Source: Lysobacteraceae bacterium PS02340 (GTDB lineage: Bacteria > Pseudomonadota > Gammaproteobacteria > Xanthomonadales > Xanthomonadaceae). From it: a stretch of 64,000 nucleotides of DNA. The notes beneath the pieces are model-generated. The model was not told where the DNA came from. It saw only the letters and a list, made by a program, of their open reading frames with translations, and ran no database searches. The DNA lies in assembly GCA_029959605.1 (NCBI GenBank), contig JASCOC010000003.1, positions 124,001-188,000 on the forward strand. Reading direction: 5' to 3'. Shown piece by piece: positions 18,147 to 26,920 of this stretch; the first letter of the stretch is position 1, and each line of letters begins with the position of its first letter. The position numbers and the translations under genes are program-made.

Positions 18147-20699
18147 ATGCGTGACGTCGTTAGCCTGTGCGCCGTGACGCACGCCCCCCCTCCCGTCTTT
18201 CCCATCACGTCGTTGTTGCCGGAGATCGTCTCCAGCCTCGCCGCGCATCCGCGTCTGGTGCTCGAAGCGCCGCCGGGCGCCGGCAAGACCACGCAGGTGC
18301 CGCTGGCGCTGCGCGATGCGCCGTGGCTGGGCGACCGGAAGATCGTGATGCTGGAACCGCGACGCGTCGCCGCGCGTTCGGCGGCGACGTTCATGGCGCG
18401 GCAGCTCGGCGAAGACGTCGGCGGCCTCGTCGGCTATCGCATCCGGTTCGAGCAGCGGGTCAGCGCGCGCACGCGGATCGAGGTCGTCACCGAAGGCATC
18501 CTGACGCGGATGCTGCAGGACGATCCGGAACTCGGCGATGTCGGCGCGCTGCTGTTCGACGAATTCCACGAACGCCATCTCGCCGGCGATCTCGGCCTCG
18601 CCCTCGCATGCGACGTGCAGACGGGCCTGCGCGAGGACCTGCGCCTGGTCGTGATGTCGGCCACGCTCGACGGCGCGCGCATCGCGACGTGGCTCGACGC
18701 GCCGCGACTGTCGAGCGCGGGCCGCAGCTTTCCGGTTGATGTCTCGCATGCACCGCCCAAGCGCGACGAGACGCTCGAACACCAGGTGCGCCGCGTGCTC
18801 GTCGATGCACTGGCGACGCAGCCCGGCGATGCGCTGGTGTTCCTGCCCGGACAGCGCGAGATCGCACGCTGCCGTGCGCAGCTCGAAGCCGCGTTGCCCG
18901 GCGATGTCGAGCTGCTGGTGCTGCACGGCGAACTGCCGGTCGATGCGCAGACGCACGTGCTGCAACCGTCGACCGATGGCCGTCGCCGCGTGGTGCTGGC
19001 GACCAACGTCGCCGAGAGCAGCGTGACCCTGCCGGGCGTGCGCATCGTCGTCGACAGTGGTCAGGCGCGCGAGCCGCGCTTCGATCCCAACAGTGGCTTC
19101 TCGCGTCTGGAGATCGTGTCCATCTCACAGGCGTCCGCGGACCAGCGCGCGGGCCGCGCCGGGCGTGTCGCGTCGGGCGTGGCCCTGCGCCTGTGGCCGG
19201 AATCGCAGCGCCTGGAGCCGCAGCGGCGGCCGGAGATCGCGCAGGTCGATCTCGCCGCGCTCGCGCTCGAACTCGCCGCCTGGGGCGATCCCGCGCTGGC
19301 GTTTCCGGACGCGCCGCCGGCCGGCGCGATGGGCGCCGCGCACGATCTGCTGCAACGCCTCGATGCACTGGATACGCGCGGTGCGATCACACAAACCGGG
19401 CGCAGCATGCTCGCGCTCGGCACGCATCCCCGGCTCGCGGCGATGCTGCTGGCCGGCGCGGATGCAGTCGAACGCGCACTGGCCTGCGATCTATGCGCGT
19501 TGCTGGAAGCGCGCGATCCGCTGCGGCCCTTGCCGGGCGCGCCGCGTTCGGATGGCGTGGCCGCGCGCTGGCAGGCGCTGGCCGCATTCCGCAGCGGACG
19601 CATGCCGGTCGATGCGCAGCGCGGCGCACTCGCCGCGATCGATGCGGCCGCGAAACAATGGCGACGGCGCCTGAAACTCGACATCGCGCCGCCGTCTTCC
19701 GCATCGGCGCATCTGCTCGGCGATCTGCTAGCGCATGCGTTTCCCGATCGTATCGGCCACCGCCACGCGCGCGACGCTGCGCGCTACACGCTCAGCAACG
19801 GCCGCATGGCGCGTCTGTTCGACGACAGCACGCTGCGCGGCGAACCGTGGATCGTCGCCAGCGAGCTGCGCCACGAGGCCAAGGACGCGCTGCTGCTGCG
19901 CGGCGCACCGGTCGACGAGGCGCGGCTGCGTCGGCAATGGCCGGAACGCTTCACCGAGACCGACGAGACGCGCTGGGATGCCGAGCGTCGTGCCCTGGTC
20001 GGCGAGCGCGTGCGCCGCTTCGACGGCATCGTGCTCGATGCACGTGCGAACGGCCGTGTCGATCCGGCGCAGGCCGCACAAGCGCTGAGCGATGCGGTCG
20101 GCGCGCTCGGTCTCGACGTGCTGCCCTGGCGCGACGGTCTGCGGCAATGGCAGGCGCGTGTGCAGGCCGTGCGTGCATGGATGCCCGAACTCGCATTGGC
20201 GGATCTCTCGGACGCGGCGCTGCTGGCGACGCGCGAAACGTGGTTGCACCCTGCGTTCGCCGGTATCACCCGGCTCGATGCGCTCGGCGCAGACGCGCTG
20301 GCCGACGCCTTGCAGCACAGGCTGAACTGGTCGCAGCGCCAGCAGCTCGACCGTCTCGCCCCGGTGCGGATCACGGTGCCGTCGGGCATAGCGCGCGCGA
20401 TCGACTACGCGGTCGAGGCCGACGGCACGCCCGCGCCGCCGGTGCTCGCGGTCAAGCTGCAGGAGCTGTTCGGGCTTGCGAAGACGCCGACCGTCGCCGA
20501 CGGTCGCGTCCCGCTGACGCTCCACCTGCTGTCGCCTGCGGGGCGCCCGTTGCAGGTGACACGCGACCTCGCCGGCTTCTGGGAACGCACGTATCCGGAC
20601 GTGCGCAAGGAAATGAAGGGGCGGTATCCCAAGCACCCTTGGCCGGAAGATCCCTGGAATGCACCGGCAACGCATCGCGCGAAACCGCGTGGCACCTGA
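18147..20699 (+). CDS. hrpB: ATP-dependent helicase HrpB
   Basis: A DEAH-type helicase of about 850 residues. Motifs: Walker A EAPPGAGKTTQVPL, LEPRRVAARS (Ia), the variant DEFHERH (II), VVMSATLDG (III), VLATNVAESSVTLPGV (V) and DQRAGRAGRVASG (VI). The C-terminal HrpB-specific region ends with the conserved GFWERTYPDVRKEMKGRYPKHPWPEDP. The start is uncertain: in-frame candidates are ATG at 18099, 18129 and 18147 and GTG at 18174, none with a clear ribosome-binding site. The cellular role of HrpB is poorly defined. Confidence 0.92.
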   Translation: MRDVVSLCAVTHAPPPVFPITSLLPEIVSSLAAHPRLVLEAPPGAGKTTQVPLALRDAPWLGDRKIVMLEPRRVAARSAATFMARQLGEDVGGLVGYRIRFEQRVSARTRIEVVTEGILTRMLQDDPELGDVGALLFDEFHERHLAGDLGLALACDVQTGLREDLRLVVMSATLDGARIATWLDAPRLSSAGRSFPVDVSHAPPKRDETLEHQVRRVLVDALATQPGDALVFLPGQREIARCRAQLEAALPGDVELLVLHGELPVDAQTHVLQPSTDGRRRVVLATNVAESSVTLPGVRIVVDSGQAREPRFDPNSGFSRLEIVSISQASADQRAGRAGRVASGVALRLWPESQRLEPQRRPEIAQVDLAALALELAAWGDPALAFPDAPPAGAMGAAHDLLQRLDALDTRGAITQTGRSMLALGTHPRLAAMLLAGADAVERALACDLCALLEARDPLRPLPGAPRSDGVAARWQALAAFRSGRMPVDAQRGALAAIDAAAKQWRRRLKLDIAPPSSASAHLLGDLLAHAFPDRIGHRHARDAARYTLSNGRMARLFDDSTLRGEPWIVASELRHEAKDALLLRGAPVDEARLRRQWPERFTETDETRWDAERRALVGERVRRFDGIVLDARANGRVDPAQAAQALSDAVGALGLDVLPWRDGLRQWQARVQAVRAWMPELALADLSDAALLATRETWLHPAFAGITRLDALGADALADALQHRLNWSQRQQLDRLAPVRITVPSGIARAIDYAVEADGTPAPPVLAVKLQELFGLAKTPTVADGRVPLTLHLLSPAGRPLQVTRDLAGFWERTYPDVRKEMKGRYPKHPWPEDPWNAPATHRAKPRGT

Positions 20700-20824
20700 C
20701 GTCCCGGAACGCCGTTACCCAACGTCAGCCAAACGACGCCGACTGCGATCCGCAGCGCTCACGCCGGATCGACAGCCGGTAACGAAGACTCGTCCATCCC
20801 ACATCGGACATCCGAGGTCATTCC

Positions 20825-21181
20825 ATGAGCAAGTTCGAAGCGTTGTCCGACAAGGCACTGTCGCTGGTCGGCCAGGCAGGCGACAGCCTGCGTCATGCGA
20901 TTCCCGATTCCGCCGAGAAGTGGCTGCAGACGGGTGTCGCGCTCGGCGCGGCACGCACCGGCACCAAGCTGGCCGGCGGCTTCCTGCGTCGCAACCCGGC
21001 GATTCTCGCCGCGTCGGTGATCGGCGCCGGTCTGGTCTGGGTTGCGGCCCGCCAGTACAAGAAGCGCAAGGAAGGCGGCGCCGTCGAAGGCACCTCGCGC
21101 CGCATCGAACCGACCCGTGCACCGGCCCGCAAGCGCACCACCGCGCGTCGCGGCGCACCGGCGGCGAACGGCAACGACTGA
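20825..21181 (+). CDS. Small single-pass membrane protein, unknown function
   Basis: A 118-residue protein with an amphipathic N-terminus (MSKFEALSDKALSLVGQAGDSL), a membrane segment at about residues 60-72 (AILAASVIGAGLVWVAA) and a strongly basic C-terminal tail (KKRK, RKRTTARR). The layout resembles small ribosome- or membrane-associated proteins such as the YqjD/ElaB type, but the similarity is only in form. It has its own terminator. Confidence 0.7.
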   Translation: MSKFEALSDKALSLVGQAGDSLRHAIPDSAEKWLQTGVALGAARTGTKLAGGFLRRNPAILAASVIGAGLVWVAARQYKKRKEGGAVEGTSRRIEPTRAPARKRTTARRGAPAANGND

Positions 21182-21234
21182 GTCGAAAGGATCACCCGTG
21201 CGCTGGCCATGCGGCCAGGCGCTGGTCGACCGGA

Positions 21235-21260
21235 CGCGGGCCTCAGGCCCGCGTTTTTTT
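21235..21260 (+). terminator. Rho-independent terminator
   Basis: Stem cgcgggcc (21235-21242) with ggcccgcg (21246-21253), loop tca, then seven T (21254-21260). It terminates the small membrane-protein gene and overlaps the 3' end of the convergent histidine-kinase gene. Confidence 0.9.
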
Positions 21261-22404
21261 ATGCCGGCGCGTCCTGCGGATCGTCGTTCGCAGCCGGACG
21301 CTCCGTCTCCGCGGACATCTGCGGCAGCTCGATGATGAAGCGCGCGCCGCCGCCTTCGCGGTCCTCGTACCAGAGCTGGCCACCGAGGTCGACGATGATC
21401 TGCTTGGCCAGCGACAGGCCCAGACCACTGGAGCGGCCATCGTCCTTGCCGGCATGGGCGAGCCGCTGGAACGGCCGGAACAGCGCGTGCTGCTGGTCGC
21501 GGGCGATGCCTGGGCCACGGTCTTCGACCAGCAGCTGCCAGAAACCCACGCCGCCGCCGCGCAGCGAGATGTCCACGTTGCTGTCGGGCGCGTACTTGAT
21601 CGCGTTGGTGATCAGGTTCTCGGCGACCTGGCGCAGCACCAGCCCGTCGATCGCGACCATCGGCGCGGCATCGGGCGCACGCGCCTGCAGCTGCACGCCG
21701 CGATCCTCGAACTGCATGGCGTAGCGCGCGACGATCCAGTCCAGCACGTCGCGCAGACCCGTCGACTGCGCGGCCTCGGCGGCCTTGCGCGAGGTGTCCT
21801 GGGTTTCCAGGTAGCGACGGATGTAGCCGAGCGCGTCTTCGGCGCTCTCGTGGATCATCTTGTGATAGCGCGGAATGCGCTCGGGCTTGGTCTCGTTCTT
21901 GACCAGCATGTCGCTGGCGAACCAGATGCTCGACAGCGGATTCTTCAGATCGTGCGCGACCAGGTTCACCAGCTCCTGGCGCTCGCGCGCAATGCGCTCG
22001 AGGCGGTCGCGGGTCTGCTTCAGGCCGACGTGCGCGTTGACGCGCGCGAGCAGCTCCTCCGGCATGAACGGCTTGGTGACGTAGTCGACCGCGCCGGCGT
22101 CGAACGCGCGCAGCAGCAGTTCGCGATCCTGGGCGACGGTGAGGAACACCACCGGCAGGCGCAACAGATCCGGGTTCTGCTTGATCTCGGCCAGCAGCGC
22201 GAAGCCGTCCATGTTCGGCATCAGCATGTCGAGCAGCAGCAGGTCTGGCTGGCGCGCTTCGAGCATCGCCAACGCTTCGGCGCCGTCGGGCGCCGTCTGC
22301 ACTTCGTAGCCGTGACGGCTCAGCAGCGAACTGACGACACGCAGGTTCGCAGGCTGGTCATCGACGACGAGGATGCGACCGCTGGCGTTTGCAGAGTTCG
22401 GCAT
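21259..22404 (-). CDS. Response regulator-histidine kinase hybrid (REC-HisKA-HATPase)
   Basis: A 381-residue cytoplasmic signalling protein with inverted hybrid order. A receiver domain spans residues 10-125 (RILVVDDQ; phospho-acceptor Asp in LLLLDMLMPNMDG; switch Thr in VVFLTVA; Lys in YVTKPF). It is followed by a dimerisation/phosphotransfer domain (H-box LVAHDLKNPLSS, about 148-159) and an ATPase domain (N-box ENLITNAIKYAP, G1 VEDRGPGIA, G2 SSGLGLSLAK). No sensor or membrane segment is present, so the input must come through the receiver domain. No cognate partner is adjacent. Confidence 0.9.
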   Translation of the reverse strand: MPNSANASGRILVVDDQPANLRVVSSLLSRHGYEVQTAPDGAEALAMLEARQPDLLLLDMLMPNMDGFALLAEIKQNPDLLRLPVVFLTVAQDRELLLRAFDAGAVDYVTKPFMPEELLARVNAHVGLKQTRDRLERIARERQELVNLVAHDLKNPLSSIWFASDMLVKNETKPERIPRYHKMIHESAEDALGYIRRYLETQDTSRKAAEAAQSTGLRDVLDWIVARYAMQFEDRGVQLQARAPDAAPMVAIDGLVLRQVAENLITNAIKYAPDSNVDISLRGGGVGFWQLLVEDRGPGIARDQQHALFRPFQRLAHAGKDDGRSSGLGLSLAKQIIVDLGGQLWYEDREGGGARFIIELPQMSAETERPAANDDPQDAPA

Positions 22405-22522
22405 TGGCTTCCGGGGTGGCCCCGAACGGGGAATGGGCGACACGCGACGCAGACGTGCGATCCGCCCGGCACGTTACCAGAAAGCCGGTCGACTGCGGAC
22501 GCTGCCCGGACCGCCGGTGCCC

Positions 22523-23059
22523 TCAGATCGCCCGCCAGGCGCCGGGCGCCAGCGTGTCCAACGACCAGTCGCCGATCGCCACCCGCACCAGCCGCAGCGT
22601 CGGCAGGCCCACCGCCGCGGTCATGCGCCGCACCTGGCGGTTGCGGCCTTCGCGGATGGTCAGTTCCAGCCAGGCATCGGGCACGGTCTTGCGGAAGCGC
22701 ACCGGCGGATCGCGCGGCCACAGCGTGGGCGGCGGGTCGAGCAGCGTGGCCTGCGCCGGGCGGGTGGGGCCGTCGTTGAGCGTCACGCCGTCGCGCAGCG
22801 CCTGCAGCTGGTCCGGCGACGGCGTGCCTTCCACCTGCACCCGGTAGGTCTTGGGCAGCTTGTGGCGCGGATCGGTGATGCGGTTGGCCAGCGGGCCGTC
22901 GTCGGTCAGCAGCAACAGGCCTTCGCTGTCGTGATCGAGGCGGCCGGCGGCGTAGACGTCGGGCGGCAGGCCGAAACCGGCCAGGGTCGGCCTTGGCGGC
23001 GTGCTGCGGTCGGTGAACTGGCAGAGCACGCCGTAGGGTTTGTTGAAGGCGACGAGCAT
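22523..23059 (-). CDS. rluE: 23S rRNA pseudouridine synthase, RluE type
   Basis: A 178-residue RsuA/RluE-family synthase without an N-terminal S4 domain, as expected for RluE. The catalytic Asp lies in AGRLDHDSEGLLLLT; NKPYGVLCQF, PKTYRVQVEG and EGRNRQVRRMTAAVGLPTLRLVR are family motifs. E. coli RluE modifies U2457 of 23S rRNA; the same target is inferred here. Confidence 0.9.
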   Translation of the reverse strand: MLVAFNKPYGVLCQFTDRSTPPRPTLAGFGLPPDVYAAGRLDHDSEGLLLLTDDGPLANRITDPRHKLPKTYRVQVEGTPSPDQLQALRDGVTLNDGPTRPAQATLLDPPPTLWPRDPPVRFRKTVPDAWLELTIREGRNRQVRRMTAAVGLPTLRLVRVAIGDWSLDTLAPGAWRAI

Positions 23060-23160
23060 GGAATTCGCAGATCGATCAGAACGGCATCGCGACCGACACC
23101 AGCACCGGACGACCGCGATCGTCCAGCACTGACGTCTGACCGCTTACGCCCTCACGGCGT

Positions 23161-24015
23161 TCAGGGCTTCACGAACCGCAGCGTCATCCGGTCGCTCTCG
23201 CCGATCGCGGCGTACTTCGCTGCGTCCGCAGGGGCGTGCCGGTTGGCCGGCGGCAGCATCCACACGCCATCAGCATGGTCGCGGGTGTCCTTCGGATTCG
23301 CATTGACCTCGCTGCTGCCGTCGACGCGGAAACCCGCGGCCTGGGCGAGCGCGATGACCTGCGCGGTGCCGACATAGCCGCTGCGGTCGTCGGCCGGCAC
23401 GTCGGCCTTGGCACGATGTTCGACCACGCCCAGCACGCCGCCGGGGCGCAGCACGTCGTAGAAGCCCTTGAACATCGCCTCGGCCTGACCGGACGAACGC
23501 CAGTTGTGCACGTTGCGGAACGTCAGCACGACATCGGCGGAGTTCGACGGGCCGAAGCGCGGTGCCTTCGGGTCGTAGCTCACCATGCGCGCGCGGTCGA
23601 ACTGCGCGGGCGCGGCGTCGAAGCGGGCCTGCAGGCCGTCGCGCTGGCTGGTCTGGTAATCGCGGCCGCGGCCTTCGGCGACGCTCGCCGGGTCGACCAT
23701 CGCGGCGATGTAGCGGCCGTTGTCGCGCAGATACGGCGCCAGCACCTCGGCGTACCACGCGCCGCTGCCGGGGGTGATCTCGATGACGGTCTGCTCCGGG
23801 CGCACGCCGAAGAAGGCCAGCGTTTCGCGCGGATGGCGGTACTGGTCGCGCGCGCGGTTCTCGGCGCTGCGCCAGTCGCCGGCGAGCGCGCTGTCGAGGC
23901 GGGCGACATTGCTGGAATCGAGGTCGGCGGCCGAATCGGCGGGCACCTGCGGCGCGCTGGCGCAACCGGCGAGAACGATCAGGGCGACGGCGCAGAACGA
24001 CAAGCTGCGTTGCAT
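23161..24015 (-). CDS. Exported lipoprotein with class I SAM-methyltransferase fold
   Basis: A 284-residue protein with a lipoprotein signal (IVLAGC). It then has a Rossmann methyltransferase-like domain: VIEITPGSGAWYAEVLAPYL (motif I), YIAAMVDP, and a long conserved segment SADVVLTFRNVHNW...DVLRPGGVLGVVEHRA. It belongs to the predicted methyltransferases (COG4798-like) that carry export signals. This is puzzling because S-adenosylmethionine is not expected in the periplasm; substrate and activity are unknown. Confidence 0.8.
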   Translation of the reverse strand: MQRSLSFCAVALIVLAGCASAPQVPADSAADLDSSNVARLDSALAGDWRSAENRARDQYRHPRETLAFFGVRPEQTVIEITPGSGAWYAEVLAPYLRDNGRYIAAMVDPASVAEGRGRDYQTSQRDGLQARFDAAPAQFDRARMVSYDPKAPRFGPSNSADVVLTFRNVHNWRSSGQAEAMFKGFYDVLRPGGVLGVVEHRAKADVPADDRSGYVGTAQVIALAQAAGFRVDGSSEVNANPKDTRDHADGVWMLPPANRHAPADAAKYAAIGESDRMTLRFVKP

Positions 24016-24197
24016 GGGCGGAACTCCGGACGCGGACGTGGCGCAAAGGGTGCCACAAGCGGCGTGGCGAACGCCGCCGCCCGTCGTGCAGCACGCAACG
24101 GCGCCGTGCCGGAACACTGCTTTGCGCGTTCCACGGTGTCGGGCGCGCGCAGGGCCTGCCTATGCTGTGGTCATTCTTTTGCAAGCAGGAGCGGCAC

Positions 24198-25148
24198 ATG
24201 TCGGAACGCGAACTCGGACGTTCGGGTCTCAAGGTCTCGCCACTGGCGTTCGGCGGCAACGTCTTCGGCTGGAGCGCCGACGAGGCGACGACGCAAGCGC
24301 TGCTCGACGAATGCGTCGCGCTGGGCCTCAATCTGGTCGACACCGCCGACGTGTATTCGGCCTGGGTCGACGGCAACCAGGGCGGCGAATCGGAAGCGCT
24401 GATCGGCCGCTGGCTGCAGAAGAGCGGCAAGCGCGACCGCGTGGTGATCGCCACCAAGGTCGCCAAGTGGCCGCAGCGCAAGGGCCTGTCGCCGGCCAAC
24501 ATCCAGTCCGCGTGCGAGGATTCGCTGCGTCGCCTGCAGACCGATGTCATCGATCTCTACCAGGCGCACGAGGACGATCCGTCGGTGCCGCTGGAAGACA
24601 CGCTCGGCGCGTTCTCGCGCCTGATTGAACAGGGCAAGGTGCGCGCGATCGGCGCATCGAACTACACCGCGCCGCGTCTGGCCGAAGCGCTCGACGTCGC
24701 CAAGCGCCACAACCTGCCGCGTTACGAAACGCTGCAGCCCGAATACAACCTCGTCGACCGCGCCGGTTATGAAGCCGCGCTCGAACCGCTGGTGCGCGAG
24801 CACGGGCTCGGCGTGATCGGCTACTACTCGCTGGCGAGCGGCTTTCTCAGCGGCAAGTACCGAACCGAGGCCGACGCGGCGAAGAGCAGCGCGCGCGGTG
24901 CGCAGGTCGTGAAGCAGTACCTCAATGCACGCGGCAAGCGCGTGCTCGCCGCACTCGACGATGCCGCGTGCCGGCATGCGGCGACCGTGGCCCAGATCGC
25001 ATTGGCATGGCTGATCGCGCGGCCCGGCGTGACCGCGCCGATCGTCAGCGCGACCAGCATCAGCCAGCTGCGCGAACTTGCAGCGGCGCGCACGTTGCTA
25101 CTGACGAAGGCCGACATTGCCGCGCTCGACGGCGCCAGCGCGGGCTGA
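24198..25148 (+). CDS. Aldo/keto reductase
   Basis: A 316-residue NADPH-dependent TIM-barrel oxidoreductase. Catalytic tetrad candidates are Asp in LVDTADVY, Tyr in the same motif, Lys in IATKVAKW and His in LYQAHEDD. Cofactor-binding motifs GASNYTAPRL and, late, IVSATSISQLREL are present. The substrate is unknown. The start is the ATG before SERELGRSGLKVSPL; a purine-rich gcaggagcgg lies just upstream. Confidence 0.92.
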   Translation: MSERELGRSGLKVSPLAFGGNVFGWSADEATTQALLDECVALGLNLVDTADVYSAWVDGNQGGESEALIGRWLQKSGKRDRVVIATKVAKWPQRKGLSPANIQSACEDSLRRLQTDVIDLYQAHEDDPSVPLEDTLGAFSRLIEQGKVRAIGASNYTAPRLAEALDVAKRHNLPRYETLQPEYNLVDRAGYEAALEPLVREHGLGVIGYYSLASGFLSGKYRTEADAAKSSARGAQVVKQYLNARGKRVLAALDDAACRHAATVAQIALAWLIARPGVTAPIVSATSISQLRELAAARTLLLTKADIAALDGASAG

Positions 25149-25230
25149 GCGGTCGCTGCGCAGCCGCAGATTGACGGCGCCGCACGGTCGCGTGCGCTAT
25201 GAAGGGCGTCCACTCGAACAGGCCGACCCG

Positions 25231-26253
25231 ATGCGCGACTCCACCGCCACCCGCATCGTCCTCGCGGCGCGCCCGACCGGCGCGCCGACGTCGGACGACT
25301 TCAGGATCGAAACGTTCCAGATGCCTGCGCCGCGCAATGGCCAGGTCCTGCTGCGCAACCGCTGGCTGTCGCTTGACCCCTACATGCGCGGCCGCATGAA
25401 CGCCGGCCGCTCCTACGCCGCGCCGGTCGAGATCGGGGATGTCATGGACGGCGGCACGATTTCGGAAGTCGTGCAGTCGCTGCATCCGGCGTGGTCGCCG
25501 GGTGACCTCGTGCTCGCGCATGCCGGCTGGCAGACACACGCCGTCGTCGACGGCGAAAGCCTGCGCCGCAAACTCGATCCTGCCGGCCTGCCGGTGCAGA
25601 CCGCACTCGGCGTCCACGGCATGCCCGGCTTCACCGCCTACGCCGGCCTGCACGAGATCGGCAAACCGCAGCACGGCGAAACCGTGGTCGTCGCCGCCGC
25701 GAGCGGACCGGTCGGCGCGACCGTCGGCCAGATCGCGAAACTCCATGGCGCACGCGCAGTCGGCATCGCCGGTGGTCCCGACAAGGTCGCGCACGTGCGC
25801 GACGACCTCGGTTTCGACGTCGCCCTCGACCACCGCGCCGACGACTTCGCCGAACAGCTCGCGGCCGCGTGCCCGGACGGCATCGACGTCTACTTCGAGA
25901 ACGTCGGCGGCAAGGTGTTCGACGCCGTGCTGCCGCTGCTCAACGACTTCGCCCGCATTCCGGTGTGCGGCCTCGTCGCCCACTACAACGACACCGCTCC
26001 GCCCGCCGGCCCCGATCGCGTGCCGCAACTGATGGGCGCGATCCTGAGCCGCCATCTGACGGTGCGCGGTTTCATCCAGCGCGACTTCATCGCGCTCTAT
26101 CCCGAGTTCGTGCGCGAGATGGGGCAGTGGTTGCGCGATGGGCGCGTGCGGTATCGGGAGGATGTCGTGGCGGGACTGGAGAACGCGCCGGAGGCGTTCA
26201 TCGGGATGTTGGCGGGACAGAATTTCGGGAAGTTGCTGGTCAAGCTGGATTGA
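25231..26253 (+). CDS. NADPH-dependent enone/alkenal reductase, CurA/PTGR type (MDR superfamily)
   Basis: A 340-residue medium-chain reductase without structural zinc. Signature segments are LSLDPYMRGRM, GDVMDGGTISEVV, GMPGFTAYAGL, the nucleotide-binding VAAASGPVGATVGQIAK, YFENVGGKVFDAVLPLL and FIQRDF. This is the curcumin/prostaglandin reductase subgroup, which reduces alpha,beta-unsaturated carbonyls. It lies 82 bp after the aldo/keto reductase gene on the same strand and may be co-transcribed as a carbonyl-detoxification pair (inference). Confidence 0.9.
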   Translation: MRDSTATRIVLAARPTGAPTSDDFRIETFQMPAPRNGQVLLRNRWLSLDPYMRGRMNAGRSYAAPVEIGDVMDGGTISEVVQSLHPAWSPGDLVLAHAGWQTHAVVDGESLRRKLDPAGLPVQTALGVHGMPGFTAYAGLHEIGKPQHGETVVVAAASGPVGATVGQIAKLHGARAVGIAGGPDKVAHVRDDLGFDVALDHRADDFAEQLAAACPDGIDVYFENVGGKVFDAVLPLLNDFARIPVCGLVAHYNDTAPPAGPDRVPQLMGAILSRHLTVRGFIQRDFIALYPEFVREMGQWLRDGRVRYREDVVAGLENAPEAFIGMLAGQNFGKLLVKLD

Positions 26254-26355
26254 TTGTTTTGCGCCTCGCGCGCTGGCGCTCTGGTCTCTGCGTTTCCGCT
26301 GTCGCTCTGCGCTTGCCGCTTTTGATCTTCGAAACGCCGTCGTCCACGTGTGCGG

Positions 26356-26831
26356 ACCCGTAGGGCGCCGCACATGGATGTGCGGCGTTTTTCGACCGAG
26401 CCAGGATGGCGAGTCGAAAAATCCCGGGACAAGCGACACGCCGGGTGAGCTCCGTCAGGGCTGGCCCTTTTCTTTGGTTCCGTTTCTTTTGGGCCAGCAA
26501 AAGAAATGAACCCGCTCGCCGCAAGGCGAGTGGAAGCGTTTGATGTTGCTTCTTCTGCCGGAGGCAAACGCACAGGCACAGATCAAATGCTTTCGTCCGC
26601 TGACGCGGCCGAGTTCATTTCTTTTGGTTGACGCCCACGCGCGTAGCGCGAACGGCGCAGCCGGCCCCGAAGGGGCGAGCATCGAAGATGCGAGTCAAAG
26701 AAACGGAACCAAAGAAAAACGTCTCCCCGACACGTCCGAAGCCCGCGGCTTGTAGCGCACCGGGATTTTCCGACTCGGCATCCTGCCTCGGTCGGAAAAC
26801 GCCGCCCATCCATGGGCGGCGCCCTCCGGGT
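26356..26831. repeat. Large (476-bp) imperfect inverted repeat, non-coding
   Basis: The outer arms 26356-26430 and about 26758-26831 are near-perfect reverse complements. Each contains a nested hairpin (gccgcacatggatgtgcggc on the left, cgcccatccatgggcg on the right). Inner blocks also pair: tttctttggttccgtttctt (from 26469) with aagaaacggaaccaaagaaa (to 26717), and aaaagaaatgaac (about 26500) with gttcatttctttt (about 26612). Weaker symmetry extends to about 26300 and 26890. It fills the spacer between the convergent CurA-like and LysR genes. Short translations across it are artefacts. From memory, related elements are dispersed in Xanthomonadales genomes. Confidence 0.85.
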
Positions 26832-26920
26832 TTGAATCGGGTGCGATCCGTTACGCGGATCAAAAGCTCAGAGCGAGCAAAGCAGAGCGGACACGCGGCG
26901 TCCGACACGTGCCGACACAG

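Noticed and set aside
26097..26908. Several short frames in the large inverted repeat with residues such as FFDSPSWLGRK
   Set aside because: These peptides come from the repeat itself and recur as spurious proteins in databases; no start signals or codon bias support them.
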